From the NCBI GenBank assembly GCA_001781105.1, contig MFKV01000004.1:1-45821 (forward strand): a DNA stretch of 45,821 nucleotides. Direction: 5' to 3'. The stretch comes from Candidatus Kaiserbacteria bacterium RIFCSPHIGHO2_01_FULL_54_36 (GTDB taxonomy: Bacteria > Patescibacteriota > Minisyncoccia > Phycocordibacterales > UBA2100). Shown one piece after another: positions 1 through 6,108 of the stretch. The notes below the pieces were generated by a model. It was not told where the DNA came from and did no database searches. It saw nothing but the letters and a program-made list of their open reading frames with translations. Each line of letters begins with the position of its first letter. The first letter of the stretch is position 1. The translations under genes and the position numbers were made by a program.

Positions 1-90
1 GCGCGCGGAGCGCGCGAAGGTCAGGGGTTGGTAAAATAGGTTCGAGCGTGGTTGTATAGAGTCACACGAAGTAAGCGGAGCGCACGAGTG

Positions 91-161
91 TGCGGGTACG
101 GAGAATCGAACTCCGCTCTCGTCCTTGGCAAGGACGCGTTCTACCACTAAACCATACCCGC
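91..161 (-). tRNA. tRNA-Gly (GCC)
   Basis: Read on the minus strand this folds as a full cloverleaf of 71 nt. The acceptor stem is GCGGGTA/TACCCGC, the anticodon stem CGTCC/GGACG encloses loop TTGCCAA with anticodon GCC, and the T arm holds GTTCGATTC. No CCA follows the discriminator A (next bases CAC), so the 3' end must be added by the CCA-adding enzyme encoded 270 bp away. The call rests on hand folding. Confidence 0.95.
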
Positions 162-337
162 TACGGAGGGGATTATACAGAAATAGTGATGCCAAGCAAT
201 CTTTATGGTCACAAGTCGGCTTTGCTTGGCAGCAAAGCCGCTCGCGACCCCGACTCGCGGTCGCGCAAGCTTGCGCGACATCGCTCCGTCCAGCACAAGC
301 GTGCAAACAAGCAAAGCAGTTTGCTTGTTTGACCTTG
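162..337. repeat. Hairpin cluster in the tRNA spacer
   Basis: This 176-bp spacer holds four consecutive strong inverted repeats. They are CGGCTTTGCT/AGCAAAGCCG (217-240), CGCGACC/GGTCGCG (244-265), a perfect 20-bp palindrome around AAGCTT (260-279), and AAACAAGCAAA/TTTGCTTGTTT (305-330). The last is U-rich when read on the minus strand and may terminate or process the tRNA-Arg transcript. No convincing gene lies here; the overlapping ORF-track entries look like chance frames. Confidence 0.6.
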
Positions 338-409
338 TGCTCCCGCCAGGATTCGAACCTGGAACGTCAGTTCCGAAGACTGATGTGATATCCGTTTCAC
401 CACGGGAGC
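338..409 (-). tRNA. tRNA-Arg (TCG)
   Basis: The minus strand folds into a 72-nt cloverleaf with acceptor GCTCCCG/CGGGAGC. Anticodon stem TCAGT/ACTGA encloses loop CTTCGGA, so the anticodon is TCG. The T arm contains GGTTCGAATCC. CCA is not encoded (discriminator A then CAA). It lies head to head with cca, so the likely cca promoter region overlaps this gene. Confidence 0.95.
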
Positions 410-416
410 GTGCGTC

Positions 417-422
417 TATAAT
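417..422 (+). promoter_or_regulatory. -10 box of cca, leaderless type
   Basis: A perfect TATAAT ends 8 nt before the cca ATG at 431. Transcription would start at or next to the start codon, and no Shine-Dalgarno sequence is present. The -35 region would fall inside the tRNA-Arg gene and matches the consensus poorly. Confidence 0.65.
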
Positions 423-430
423 GCACTACA

Positions 431-1906
431 ATGCTTGATATGGAAACAAAGCTCTCTGTCCCGAAAGAGGTCCTCGAGGTCCACCGTGCGCTGCGAAGCG
501 CCGGCTTCGAGGCATATCTCGTGGGCGGGTGCGTACGTGATCTTATTCTGCAGCGCGAGCCAAAAGATTGGGATATTACGACCAACGCCACTCCCGAAAA
601 GATCCAGACGTTGTTCGAAGAAACGTTCTATGAGAACGAATATGGCACCGTCGGCGTTGTCACGCAATCTGGAAATCCGCGCCTCAAAGTCATTGAGGTA
701 ACGCCGTATCGCATAGAAGGGAAGTACTCCAATGCGCGGCACCCTGATGAAGTGAAATTTAGTAAAAGTCTTTCGGACGATCTCAAGCGCCGCGATTTCA
801 CCATCAACGCGATCGCCTACGATCCTGAAAAAGGAGAGCTCGTGGACGAGCACGGCGGCAGCGATGACTTGGCTGCGAAGCGCTTAAGAACGGTCGGTGA
901 TCCGCACGAGCGATTTGAAGAAGATGCGCTGCGGATGCTGCGCGCCGTGCGCCTCTCCGCTGAGCTCGACTTTGTGATCGATGCGCAAGCAGCCGAAGGT
1001 ATCGCAGCGCAAGCAGCGCAACTAGCGAAGATCTCGCGTGAACGTGTACGCGACGAGCTTACTAGGATCTTGCAGAGTGATCGGCCAATGCAGGCGCTCT
1101 ACGTGGCGCAGAAGCTCAGCATTCTGAAACATGTTATTCCCGAGTTGGAGGAGGGGATTGGCTGCGCGCAAAATCAGGCGCATTCGTTCGACGTATTCGA
1201 ACACCTTATGCGGGCTCTCCAGCACGCTGCCGACCAGAAGTGGCCGCTCGACGTGCGTCTCGCGGCCCTTTTGCACGATGTAGGCAAGCCAGCGACGAGA
1301 GTGTGGTCCGATGAGAAAAAGGATTGGACATTTTACGGGCACGATGTCGTTTCGGCCAGGATGACGAAGAAAATCCTTGCCGACCTGCGATTTCCCAAAG
1401 AGACGATAGAAAAAGTCTCGACACTGGTGCGTTTGCATATGTTCTTCTCGGATCCAGATCAGATCACGCTCTCTGCGGTACGACGCGTCATCTCGCGCGT
1501 AGGCAAAGAAAACATTACTGATCTCCTCAACTTGCGCGTGTGCGACCGCATCGGCACGGGCAGGCCAAAGAGCCATCCGTTCCGTTTGCGCAAGTACATG
1601 TCGATGGTGGATGAAGCAATGCGCGACCCGGTATCGGTGAGTATGCTCAAGATCGACGGCACAAAGATCACTGAATTAGGGGAAAAGCCCGGACCTCGCA
1701 TCGGCTGGATACTGCACGCACTCCTGGAAGAAGTGCTCGATGATCCAGCAAAAAATACCGAGGAATATCTCGAGAAAAGAGCGGCCGAGCTAATGGCATT
1801 GCCCGAGGCAGAGCTTAAAAAGCTTGGAGAAGCAGGCAAAGGTCGCCGCGAAGAGGAGGACGAGATAGCGATTGCAGAACTACGCAAAAAACATCACGTG
1901 AGCTGA
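431..1906 (+). CDS. cca: CCA-adding tRNA nucleotidyltransferase (HD domain)
   Basis: This class II CCA-adding enzyme or poly(A) polymerase family protein has 491 aa. The nucleotidyltransferase head carries the LVGGCVRD motif (about residues 30-37) and the catalytic DxD in KDWDIT (about 45-50). The RRDFTINA motif typical of the family follows near residue 125. An HD-type phosphohydrolase domain (LLHDVGKP, about residue 280) lies in the second half, as in bacterial enzymes that also repair tRNA ends. The C-terminus is charged and helical. Because both adjacent tRNAs lack a genomic CCA, CCA addition is the more likely role than polyadenylation, though sequence alone does not fully separate the two. 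I keep the ATG at 431, which sits 8 nt from a TATAAT box; ATG 440 is the alternative. Confidence 0.92.
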   Translation: MLDMETKLSVPKEVLEVHRALRSAGFEAYLVGGCVRDLILQREPKDWDITTNATPEKIQTLFEETFYENEYGTVGVVTQSGNPRLKVIEVTPYRIEGKYSNARHPDEVKFSKSLSDDLKRRDFTINAIAYDPEKGELVDEHGGSDDLAAKRLRTVGDPHERFEEDALRMLRAVRLSAELDFVIDAQAAEGIAAQAAQLAKISRERVRDELTRILQSDRPMQALYVAQKLSILKHVIPELEEGIGCAQNQAHSFDVFEHLMRALQHAADQKWPLDVRLAALLHDVGKPATRVWSDEKKDWTFYGHDVVSARMTKKILADLRFPKETIEKVSTLVRLHMFFSDPDQITLSAVRRVISRVGKENITDLLNLRVCDRIGTGRPKSHPFRLRKYMSMVDEAMRDPVSVSMLKIDGTKITELGEKPGPRIGWILHALLEEVLDDPAKNTEEYLEKRAAELMALPEAELKKLGEAGKGRREEEDEIAIAELRKKHHVS

Positions 1907-2394
1907 GGCAAAGAAAAACCCCACGAGCCGCCTTTGCGATCCCGGCGGGCTTTGCCTCACGAAGACCTCCGCAATCCCACTCAAATAACAAACAAATAAA
2001 GTGAGTGGCAATAGGTTTTTGCCGTGTCTCGCAGGCCGACGGGCCGAGAGGCAGCGCTGCCGTAGCAACGGCAGATAGCGACGGCAAAGGCCTGTTGTCA
2101 CGAACTGTAAAGAAAAAGCCGCCTCACCAGGCGACCCGCTTTCTCTATTGAGGTCGCCGCCGTGAAGCGGCTTAAACATTGTCTCCGTTCCTCCAAAAGA
2201 ACTGGGAGTACGTACACGCAGTACCTTGGCATTCAATGGCGCAGAGGCGCCTAAATTTAATTGCGAGAGTACTTTGTAATGTATTTACTCGTGAATTAGA
2301 GTCACGAGAGACAGAAAGAGCGCCTACGAGCAATGATATCGCTCTATAGGACGCTGTAAAGGACGGCATGTTGATAACATGTCCTTTACAAAAT
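1907..2394. other. Gene-free structured region, candidate ncRNA
   Basis: About 490 bp without a supportable gene. It contains a run of stable folds. Stem CAGGCC/GGCCTG (2032-2094) encloses hairpins, including CTGCCGT-AGCA-ACGGCAG (2057-2074). A nested helix AAGCCGC/GCGGCTT with inner GGCGAC/GTCGCC spans 2116-2173. A long hairpin TGTAAAGGA/TCCTTTACA with inner CATGTT/AACATG spans 2355-2390. I compared it by eye with RNase P RNA, tmRNA and SRP RNA signatures and found none. It may be an unrecognised structured RNA or several terminators; neither strand is favoured. Confidence 0.4.
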
Positions 2395-2413
2395 AGGGCC
2401 CAAAATGGGCCCT
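2395..2413 (-). terminator. Terminator of the exoA unit
   Basis: Perfect 8-bp stem AGGGCCCA/TGGGCCCT with a 3-nt loop, 8 bp after the exoA stop codon on the minus strand and followed there by ATTTTG. The short U tract makes it a plausible but not ideal intrinsic terminator. Confidence 0.6.
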
Positions 2414-2420
2414 TTCAGGG

Positions 2421-3218
2421 CTATAGATCAAGCTCTAAAAGGGTAGGGCAATGGTCGGATCCGAAGACTTCGGGGTAGATCTTTGAGGCTTTTACCTTCG
2501 ATTTGAGGCTCTCGCTTACAAACCAGTAGTCTATCCGCCAGCCTATATTGCGCGCACGAGCGTTGGCGAAGTGGGTCCACCAGGTGTAGTGCCCGTTGCC
2601 TTTCGTAAAAAGGCGAAATGTATCCACAAATCCCGCTTTTATGATGGTGTCAATGCCCTCGCGCTCCTCTTTGGTAAAGCCATGCTCTCCTTCGTTGGCC
2701 TTTGGATTGGCTAGATCGTCAGGGGTATGGGCCACATTGAGATCTCCAGTGAAAATGACAGGTTTCTGCTTTTCGAGACGCTTCACAAATTCCAGAAATG
2801 CGGGGTCCCACTGCTTGTGGCGCAGCGAAAGGCGGCTCAGATCGGGCTTGGAGTTGGGCGTGTAGACGTTGACCAAGAAAAACGTCTCAAATTCGGCGGC
2901 AATGACGCGCCCCTCTTCATTTGGATCTCCGTACCCGTCTTTGAGCTTGTACTTCTTGAGGATCTCTTCCGGAAAGCCGAAAATAAGGCTCAAAGGCTTG
3001 ATTTTTGAGAAGATGGCAGTACCGGAGTATCCCTTGCGACCCTTAGAGGAATTCCAGTATTCCTCATACTCAGGGAGGTCAACTTCCGACTGATGCTCCT
3101 CTGCCTTGGTCTCCTGGAGGCACACGATATCTGGTTTCACCTTTTCGAGGAAGGGGACGAGTAGATCTTTGCGGTGGATGCTGCGGATGCCATTTACATT
3201 CCAAGAGACGAGTTTCAT
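2421..3218 (-). CDS. xth: Exodeoxyribonuclease III / AP endonuclease
   Basis: 265 aa, the normal length for the ExoIII/ExoA family of metal-dependent repair nucleases that cut at abasic sites and degrade one strand of duplex DNA. The active-site blocks are all present: NVNGIRS (8-14), LQETKAE with the metal-binding Glu36, TGDLNVAH with Asp159 and Asn161, WRIDYWF near 228-233, and GSDHCP (253-258) with the catalytic Asp-His pair. Its ATG overlaps the stop of the upstream GIY-YIG gene as ATGA, so translation now depends on coupling. Removing the element at 3218-3494 would put this same ATG exactly 6 nt behind the -10 TGCTATCGT, which suggests that exoA was originally a leaderless gene. Confidence 0.95.
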   Translation of the reverse strand: MKLVSWNVNGIRSIHRKDLLVPFLEKVKPDIVCLQETKAEEHQSEVDLPEYEEYWNSSKGRKGYSGTAIFSKIKPLSLIFGFPEEILKKYKLKDGYGDPNEEGRVIAAEFETFFLVNVYTPNSKPDLSRLSLRHKQWDPAFLEFVKRLEKQKPVIFTGDLNVAHTPDDLANPKANEGEHGFTKEEREGIDTIIKAGFVDTFRLFTKGNGHYTWWTHFANARARNIGWRIDYWFVSESLKSKVKASKIYPEVFGSDHCPTLLELDL

Positions 3219-3499
3219 CCCGTTAGAGATAGGAAGCGTTTCATACGATTCTGTAGGTAACGTTTACCCATGCCAGATTTAAGAAATAATTCTCTCGACC
3301 GTGCATCACCCTCGTTCCTGCACATCTCGTAGTATATCAACTCAAGCTTGCCGCGATGCTTGGTCGAGGAAACCTCACCGTCAGTATGCTGTTTGAAACG
3401 CTTCCGTAGATCACCTGTCGAACCTGTGTACCACTTACCATCCCGCTTACTTCGTAAAACGTAGGTATACCAACCTTTGTCATCTCTAACGGGATTCAT
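3215..3499 (-). CDS. GIY-YIG endonuclease carried by a palindromic element
   Basis: This 94-aa single-domain GIY-YIG nuclease has the signature pair as YTY (11-13) and YTG (24-26). Arg32 lies in DLRKRF, His38 follows, and the catalytic Glu70 lies in SRELFLKSG, so the active site looks intact. Such proteins resemble the small UvrC-N/YhbQ-like group. The unusual feature is its ends: MNPVRD at the N-terminus and SLTG at the C-terminus are translated from the two halves of a perfect inverted repeat. The ORF therefore fills the insertion element 3218-3494 exactly. The start codon sits 6 nt after -10 TGCTATCGT. The stop overlaps the exoA start. A role in moving or homing the element is inference. 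Confidence 0.88.
   Translation of the reverse strand: MNPVRDDKGWYTYVLRSKRDGKWYTGSTGDLRKRFKQHTDGEVSSTKHRGKLELIYYEMCRNEGDARSRELFLKSGMGKRYLQNRMKRFLSLTG
3218..3494 (-). mobile_element. Palindromic element E1 with GIY-YIG ORF
   Basis: The 277-bp unit is bounded by perfect 13-bp terminal inverted repeats (TCCCGTTAGAGAT at 3218-3230 and its complement at 3482-3494). It is flanked by identical 4-bp sequences TTCA (3214-3217 and 3495-3498), the expected target duplication. It lies after the first base of the former exoA start codon. The terminal A of the element re-creates an ATG for exoA. Confidence 0.82.
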
Positions 3500-3505
3500 G
3501 CGACC

Positions 3506-3514
3506 ACGATAGCA
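3506..3514 (-). promoter_or_regulatory. Extended -10 for GIY-YIG/exoA
   Basis: Minus-strand TGCTATCGT, an extended -10, ends 6 nt before the ATG at 3499. It lies outside element E1, so it probably drove exoA before the insertion. Confidence 0.65.
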
Positions 3515-3524
3515 CGCGGGTTCA

Positions 3525-3651
3525 CCCCGTTAGAAATAGCCCGCCCCAGCCCTTCGGGCGCGCAAGCCCCGTTAGAGGTAAGAATGCAAAGCGTTCTGGC
3601 GGCGAAGCCGCACCTCTAACGGGGCAAGCGCGGGCGCGATTTCTCACGGGG
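3525..3651 (-). mobile_element. Palindromic element E2 (non-autonomous)
   Basis: This 127-bp unit has 13-bp ends CCCCGTTAGAAAT (3525-3537) and ATTTCTCACGGGG (3639-3651), one mismatch, and perfect TTCA duplications (3521-3524, 3652-3655). On the minus strand a GTG (3656) lies 6 nt behind -10 TATGAT (3663-3668). It opens a 44-codon frame (3522-3656) that begins MNPVRN and ends LFLTG, the same termini pattern as the GIY-YIG protein but with no nuclease domain. It hosts the nested element E4. Confidence 0.75.
3567..3624 (-). mobile_element. Palindromic element E4 nested in E2
   Basis: The 58-bp unit has perfect 13-bp inverted repeats CCCCGTTAGAGGT (3567-3579) and ACCTCTAACGGGG (3612-3624), with perfect 4-bp duplications CAAG (3563-3566, 3625-3628). 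It interrupts E2, so it arrived later. The interior holds a GC-rich GCGGCTTCGCCGC hairpin. Confidence 0.78.
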
Positions 3652-3662
3652 TTCACGAAATC

Positions 3663-3668
3663 ATCATA
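3663..3668 (-). promoter_or_regulatory. -10 box in front of E2
   Basis: Minus-strand TATGAT ends 6 nt before a GTG at 3656, the same spacing as at the leaderless genes of this window. It would drive the E2 reading frame and may be an upstream promoter of the exoA unit. Confidence 0.45.
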
Positions 3669-3753
3669 CTCATTGTAATAGGATGTAATACGTAAGTGGC
3701 TATATCGTCTTACTAGTAGCGGAGGATTATTAATCTAAATCCTACGTACGTAT

Positions 3754-3966
3754 ATGAAAAATCCAATTTCGGGAAATCAGATGCATCTCTTCAGTGCCCC
3801 GCGCGAGCACGGCTCTCGCGAGTGGAGTACTTTCGATGTTGTCCGAGGCGATCACGCAGGCGCATATCAGGTGCTCACGCCACGCAAACACGAAACCCCC
3901 CGCTACCCCAACATCCTTCACATCACCCGTCTCCCACGCCACCTCACACCTAAATTCAGCAGCTAA
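3754..3966 (+). CDS. Small hypothetical protein (70 aa)
   Basis: A short frame of 70 codons, rich in His, Arg and Pro, with no recognisable motif. Support comes from context only: it is followed 18 bp later by the best intrinsic terminator of this part of the window. A GGAGG lies about 30 nt upstream of the ATG inside an AGGATT/AATCCT inverted repeat, too far to serve as a normal ribosome site. The locus could equally be a short non-coding transcript ending at the terminator. Confidence 0.3.
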   Translation: MKNPISGNQMHLFSAPREHGSREWSTFDVVRGDHAGAYQVLTPRKHETPRYPNILHITRLPRHLTPKFSS

Positions 3967-3984
3967 CAGCTTCGCAAATAGTTA

Positions 3985-4018
3985 CCCCACGCGATCGCTC
4001 TGACCGCGTGGGGTTTTT
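3985..4018 (+). terminator. Strong intrinsic terminator
   Basis: Nine-bp GC-rich stem CCCCACGCG/CGCGTGGGG with an 11-nt loop and an immediate TTTTT. It ends whatever is transcribed from the 3700-3966 region. Confidence 0.85.
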
Positions 4019-4064
4019 GCTATGAGTTTCTTCTTTATTCCTCTTCACCACGCGCTGGACGTTT

Positions 4065-4658
4065 TTACCACCACATTTCACCTTTTCGTGGCATCCGAAG
4101 TCTACTATGATAACCAACGACCGGTGCAAAGCCCTGTAGCAACGCTGCGCTCTTGCTACTAACGATCCAGCCGTAGATGTCACGATCATCTAGCACCTCG
4201 CACGCAAGCCCTCGACTATTTCGGCGAAGCAGTGCGCGTATAAACGCGCCGATTTCTGCGTCAGTCATGTGCTTACTGTGCCGATGTCCATGGATCACGA
4301 TCATCCGAATGTGGTATACGATTCTTTCTGAGGGGACTATCTTTTGAAACAGCTTCCGTTTCTGCTCAAAGGTCAACACCTCATAGCACGGCTGACATGT
4401 CCACAGTTCGCGCGCGAGTTCGTCATCTGCGTGTTGAGCCGCAAAATCAACGAGCACTTTTCGAACGCTCGGAAACGTCTCATGTCTCCAGGAACTTTCG
4501 AACGCGCATCGCGGATCACCGCCGGCTGAGGTCGCAATTTTTGCAAGTTCCAACTGCTCCTGTTCAGTTAGAGCATTCGCTTGCTTCATGGAATAGTGGC
4601 CATTGTTGAGCAGCAAAGTGACTGCCCATATGGGCTTCTTGTACAAATCGACCTGCAT
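4065..4658 (-). CDS. Hypothetical protein (197 aa)
   Basis: I do not recognise the family. The protein is soluble, with no signal peptide or membrane segment. The first half is helical and acidic and the C-terminus basic, ending in KGEMWW. Two CxxC/H-like patches (TCQPCYE; HGHRHSKH) might bind metal, but spacing does not match a known finger. The start is well supported: AAGGAG lies 6 nt before the ATG, a real Shine-Dalgarno site, unlike the leaderless core genes nearby. Its leader shares TTCTTTCACnGAG with that of the orphan gene at 17254-17514. The next minus-strand gene (4770-5114) is of the same orphan type. Confidence 0.65.
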   Translation of the reverse strand: MQVDLYKKPIWAVTLLLNNGHYSMKQANALTEQEQLELAKIATSAGGDPRCAFESSWRHETFPSVRKVLVDFAAQHADDELARELWTCQPCYEVLTFEQKRKLFQKIVPSERIVYHIRMIVIHGHRHSKHMTDAEIGAFIRALLRRNSRGLACEVLDDRDIYGWIVSSKSAALLQGFAPVVGYHSRLRMPRKGEMWW

Positions 4659-4701
4659 GTTTTTCTCCTTCTCTGTGAAAGAACTTTCTCTAAGAGAGTT
4701 C

Positions 4702-4721
4702 GATTCGCCAGCTGGCGAATC
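4702..4721. repeat. 20-bp perfect palindrome
   Basis: GATTCGCCA-GC-TGGCGAATC, in the leader region of the 4065-4658 gene and next to a second inverted repeat GAACT/AGTTC (4681-4701). It could be an operator or an RNA hairpin. Confidence 0.45.
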
Positions 4722-4738
4722 ACAAACCCTCTAATAAG

Positions 4739-4761
4739 GGCAGGAATGTTTCATTCCTGCC
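4739..4761 (-). terminator. Hairpin terminator after the 4770-5114 gene
   Basis: Perfect 10-bp stem GGCAGGAATG/CATTCCTGCC with a 3-nt loop, 8 bp beyond the stop codon on the minus strand. The tail CTTATTAG is only weakly U-rich. Confidence 0.6.
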
Positions 4762-4769
4762 AGGCAGCC

Positions 4770-5114
4770 TCACGACTCAATGTCGATGTCGGCACACGGA
4801 TAAGCAACGAGCCCCCAGGAAGGATGATGTTTGTTCTTACCGTCGTATCTAATCCATCCCAAGTAATGCTCCGCACCGTCAATCATGATCTTTTTAAGAT
4901 GCCAAGGAAAAACAAAGTGCTTTTCTGCTTCCAAATAGAATTTTTTGGCAAGCTTGATGAATTCTTCTTTTGGAATCGGCATCTCTTCTCCAACAACTAC
5001 GTGCGACCAATGTCGAGCATTGGAATCTTCGATTCCGATATTCGACATCCACCCGAGACCGTCGTGGTAAATGTGCCGCATGGCGTTACGCCGAAGTTGT
5101 GAGATAGCGATCAT
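4770..5114 (-). CDS. Hypothetical protein (114 aa)
   Basis: No family recognised. The protein is soluble and rich in aromatic residues and histidine, with no cysteine-based metal site. I start it at 5114 (MIAISQLRR), not at the 5153 start of the ORF track, because GGAGGG sits 5-6 nt before this ATG while nothing precedes the longer start. A hairpin terminator follows. The pairing of clear Shine-Dalgarno and own terminator marks it as one of a class of orphan single-gene units in this window. Confidence 0.6.
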   Translation of the reverse strand: MIAISQLRRNAMRHIYHDGLGWMSNIGIEDSNARHWSHVVVGEEMPIPKEEFIKLAKKFYLEAEKHFVFPWHLKKIMIDGAEHYLGWIRYDGKNKHHPSWGLVAYPCADIDIES

Positions 5115-5211
5115 GTAGCCCTCCATAGGCTCGGCGCAGGATTGCGCTTTCAATGTGCGAAGCCAGACGAATGTCCGACTTTCCCGACCGAGATATTACA
5201 ATACTAGAGCC

Positions 5212-5247
5212 AAAAGTCAATATACTTTAGAGATACTGTTGACTTTT
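5212..5247. promoter_or_regulatory. Probable operator of the TrmB gene
   Basis: Perfect 9-bp inverted repeat AAAAGTCAA/TTGACTTTT with an 18-bp centre. The right arm contains the -35 hexamer TTGACT, so a bound dimer would block transcription. Autoregulation by the downstream regulator is inference. Confidence 0.6.
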
Positions 5248-5266
5248 TCCAACAACAGATTAGACT
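5239..5266 (+). promoter_or_regulatory. Promoter of the TrmB gene
   Basis: -35 TTGACT, 16-bp spacer, -10 TAGACT. The message would have a leader of about 30 nt, including the hairpin GGCGAC-TTTG-GTCGCC (5272-5287) just before the ATG at 5303. Confidence 0.55.
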
Positions 5267-5302
5267 GCATAGGCGACTTTGGTCGCCGTCAAAACAAACA
5301 GT

Positions 5303-6067
5303 ATGTCCCCGACTATCAAGAATGCCCTTGAAACCATCGGACTTGGAGGCAAGGAGGTTCGGGTGCTATTAGTATTGCTCGAGGGGGGAGCCATGTTTGC
5401 GGCGGCAGTAGCGCGTGCAGCCAAGCTCAACCGAACAACGACATACGGCATCTTGAAAGAACTGGCAGCAAAGGGGCTCGTGTCCGCTTCTACCGGCACC
5501 GCCACCAAATATCAATCGATTGCGCCAGAACTTCTGCCCGCTTATATCGAACGCAGAGGCAATGAGCTGCTCGAAGTGAAAAAACAGGTTGCCGAATTGG
5601 TGCCACAGATCAAGTTGCTTCGTTCGAAAGGTAAGGCATTGCCAAAAGTACAATTTTTCGAAGGTGAGGACGGAGTAAAACAGGCATACGAGGATAAAAT
5701 TGAGAACAATGTGGGCAAGAAACTCTACGAGTTTACCGGCATGGATGCCGGCTATGACAAACTTGGCCAAAAATTTGTCGACTACTACATCAAAAGGCGT
5801 ATTGAAACGAAAACGTACTCCGAATATATCTCTCCTGATACTCCCTTTGCTCGCAAAGAGGCTGAGCTTGATGAAAAATATTATCGCAAAGTAAAATTCA
5901 TTCCGCCAGAGTTTGCGATGGAGACCGAGATCTCGATTTATGACAATAAAGTATCGATCACGTCGTTCTCCGTCGAGAATCCGATCACCGTTTTGATAGA
6001 AGATGAGAATATCGCTCGCACAATGAAGAAAATCTTTGATTACGTCCAATCCACAATCCAAACATGA
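5303..6067 (+). CDS. TrmB-family transcriptional regulator
   Basis: 254 aa from the ATG at 5303 (the ORF track uses a TTG at 5279). The N-terminal winged helix matches TrmB regulators: LGGKEVRVLLVLLEGG, then the recognition region AAKLNRTTTYGILKELAAKGLV, then a wing ending KYQSIAPE. A short coiled linker (about residues 85-115) leads to an effector domain ending in a DNKVSITSF strand motif common in these proteins. TrmB proteins bind sugars or other small ligands; the ligand here cannot be read. The inverted repeat over its promoter suggests autoregulation. A second paralogue lies at 18079. CPR genomes often carry several copies. Confidence 0.85.
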   Translation: MSPTIKNALETIGLGGKEVRVLLVLLEGGAMFAAAVARAAKLNRTTTYGILKELAAKGLVSASTGTATKYQSIAPELLPAYIERRGNELLEVKKQVAELVPQIKLLRSKGKALPKVQFFEGEDGVKQAYEDKIENNVGKKLYEFTGMDAGYDKLGQKFVDYYIKRRIETKTYSEYISPDTPFARKEAELDEKYYRKVKFIPPEFAMETEISIYDNKVSITSFSVENPITVLIEDENIARTMKKIFDYVQSTIQT

Positions 6068-6108
6068 TGTCCAAAAATTGCTACGACCGTGGGTAATCTT
6101 GGACATTC

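Noticed and set aside
1022-1887. Long antisense ORFs over cca (184 and 142 aa)
   Set aside because: They have no motifs and lie in codon-phase shadow of a clear conserved gene.
1907-2420. RNase P RNA, tmRNA or SRP RNA in the structured gap
   Set aside because: Conserved core sequences of these RNAs were looked for by eye on both strands and not seen.
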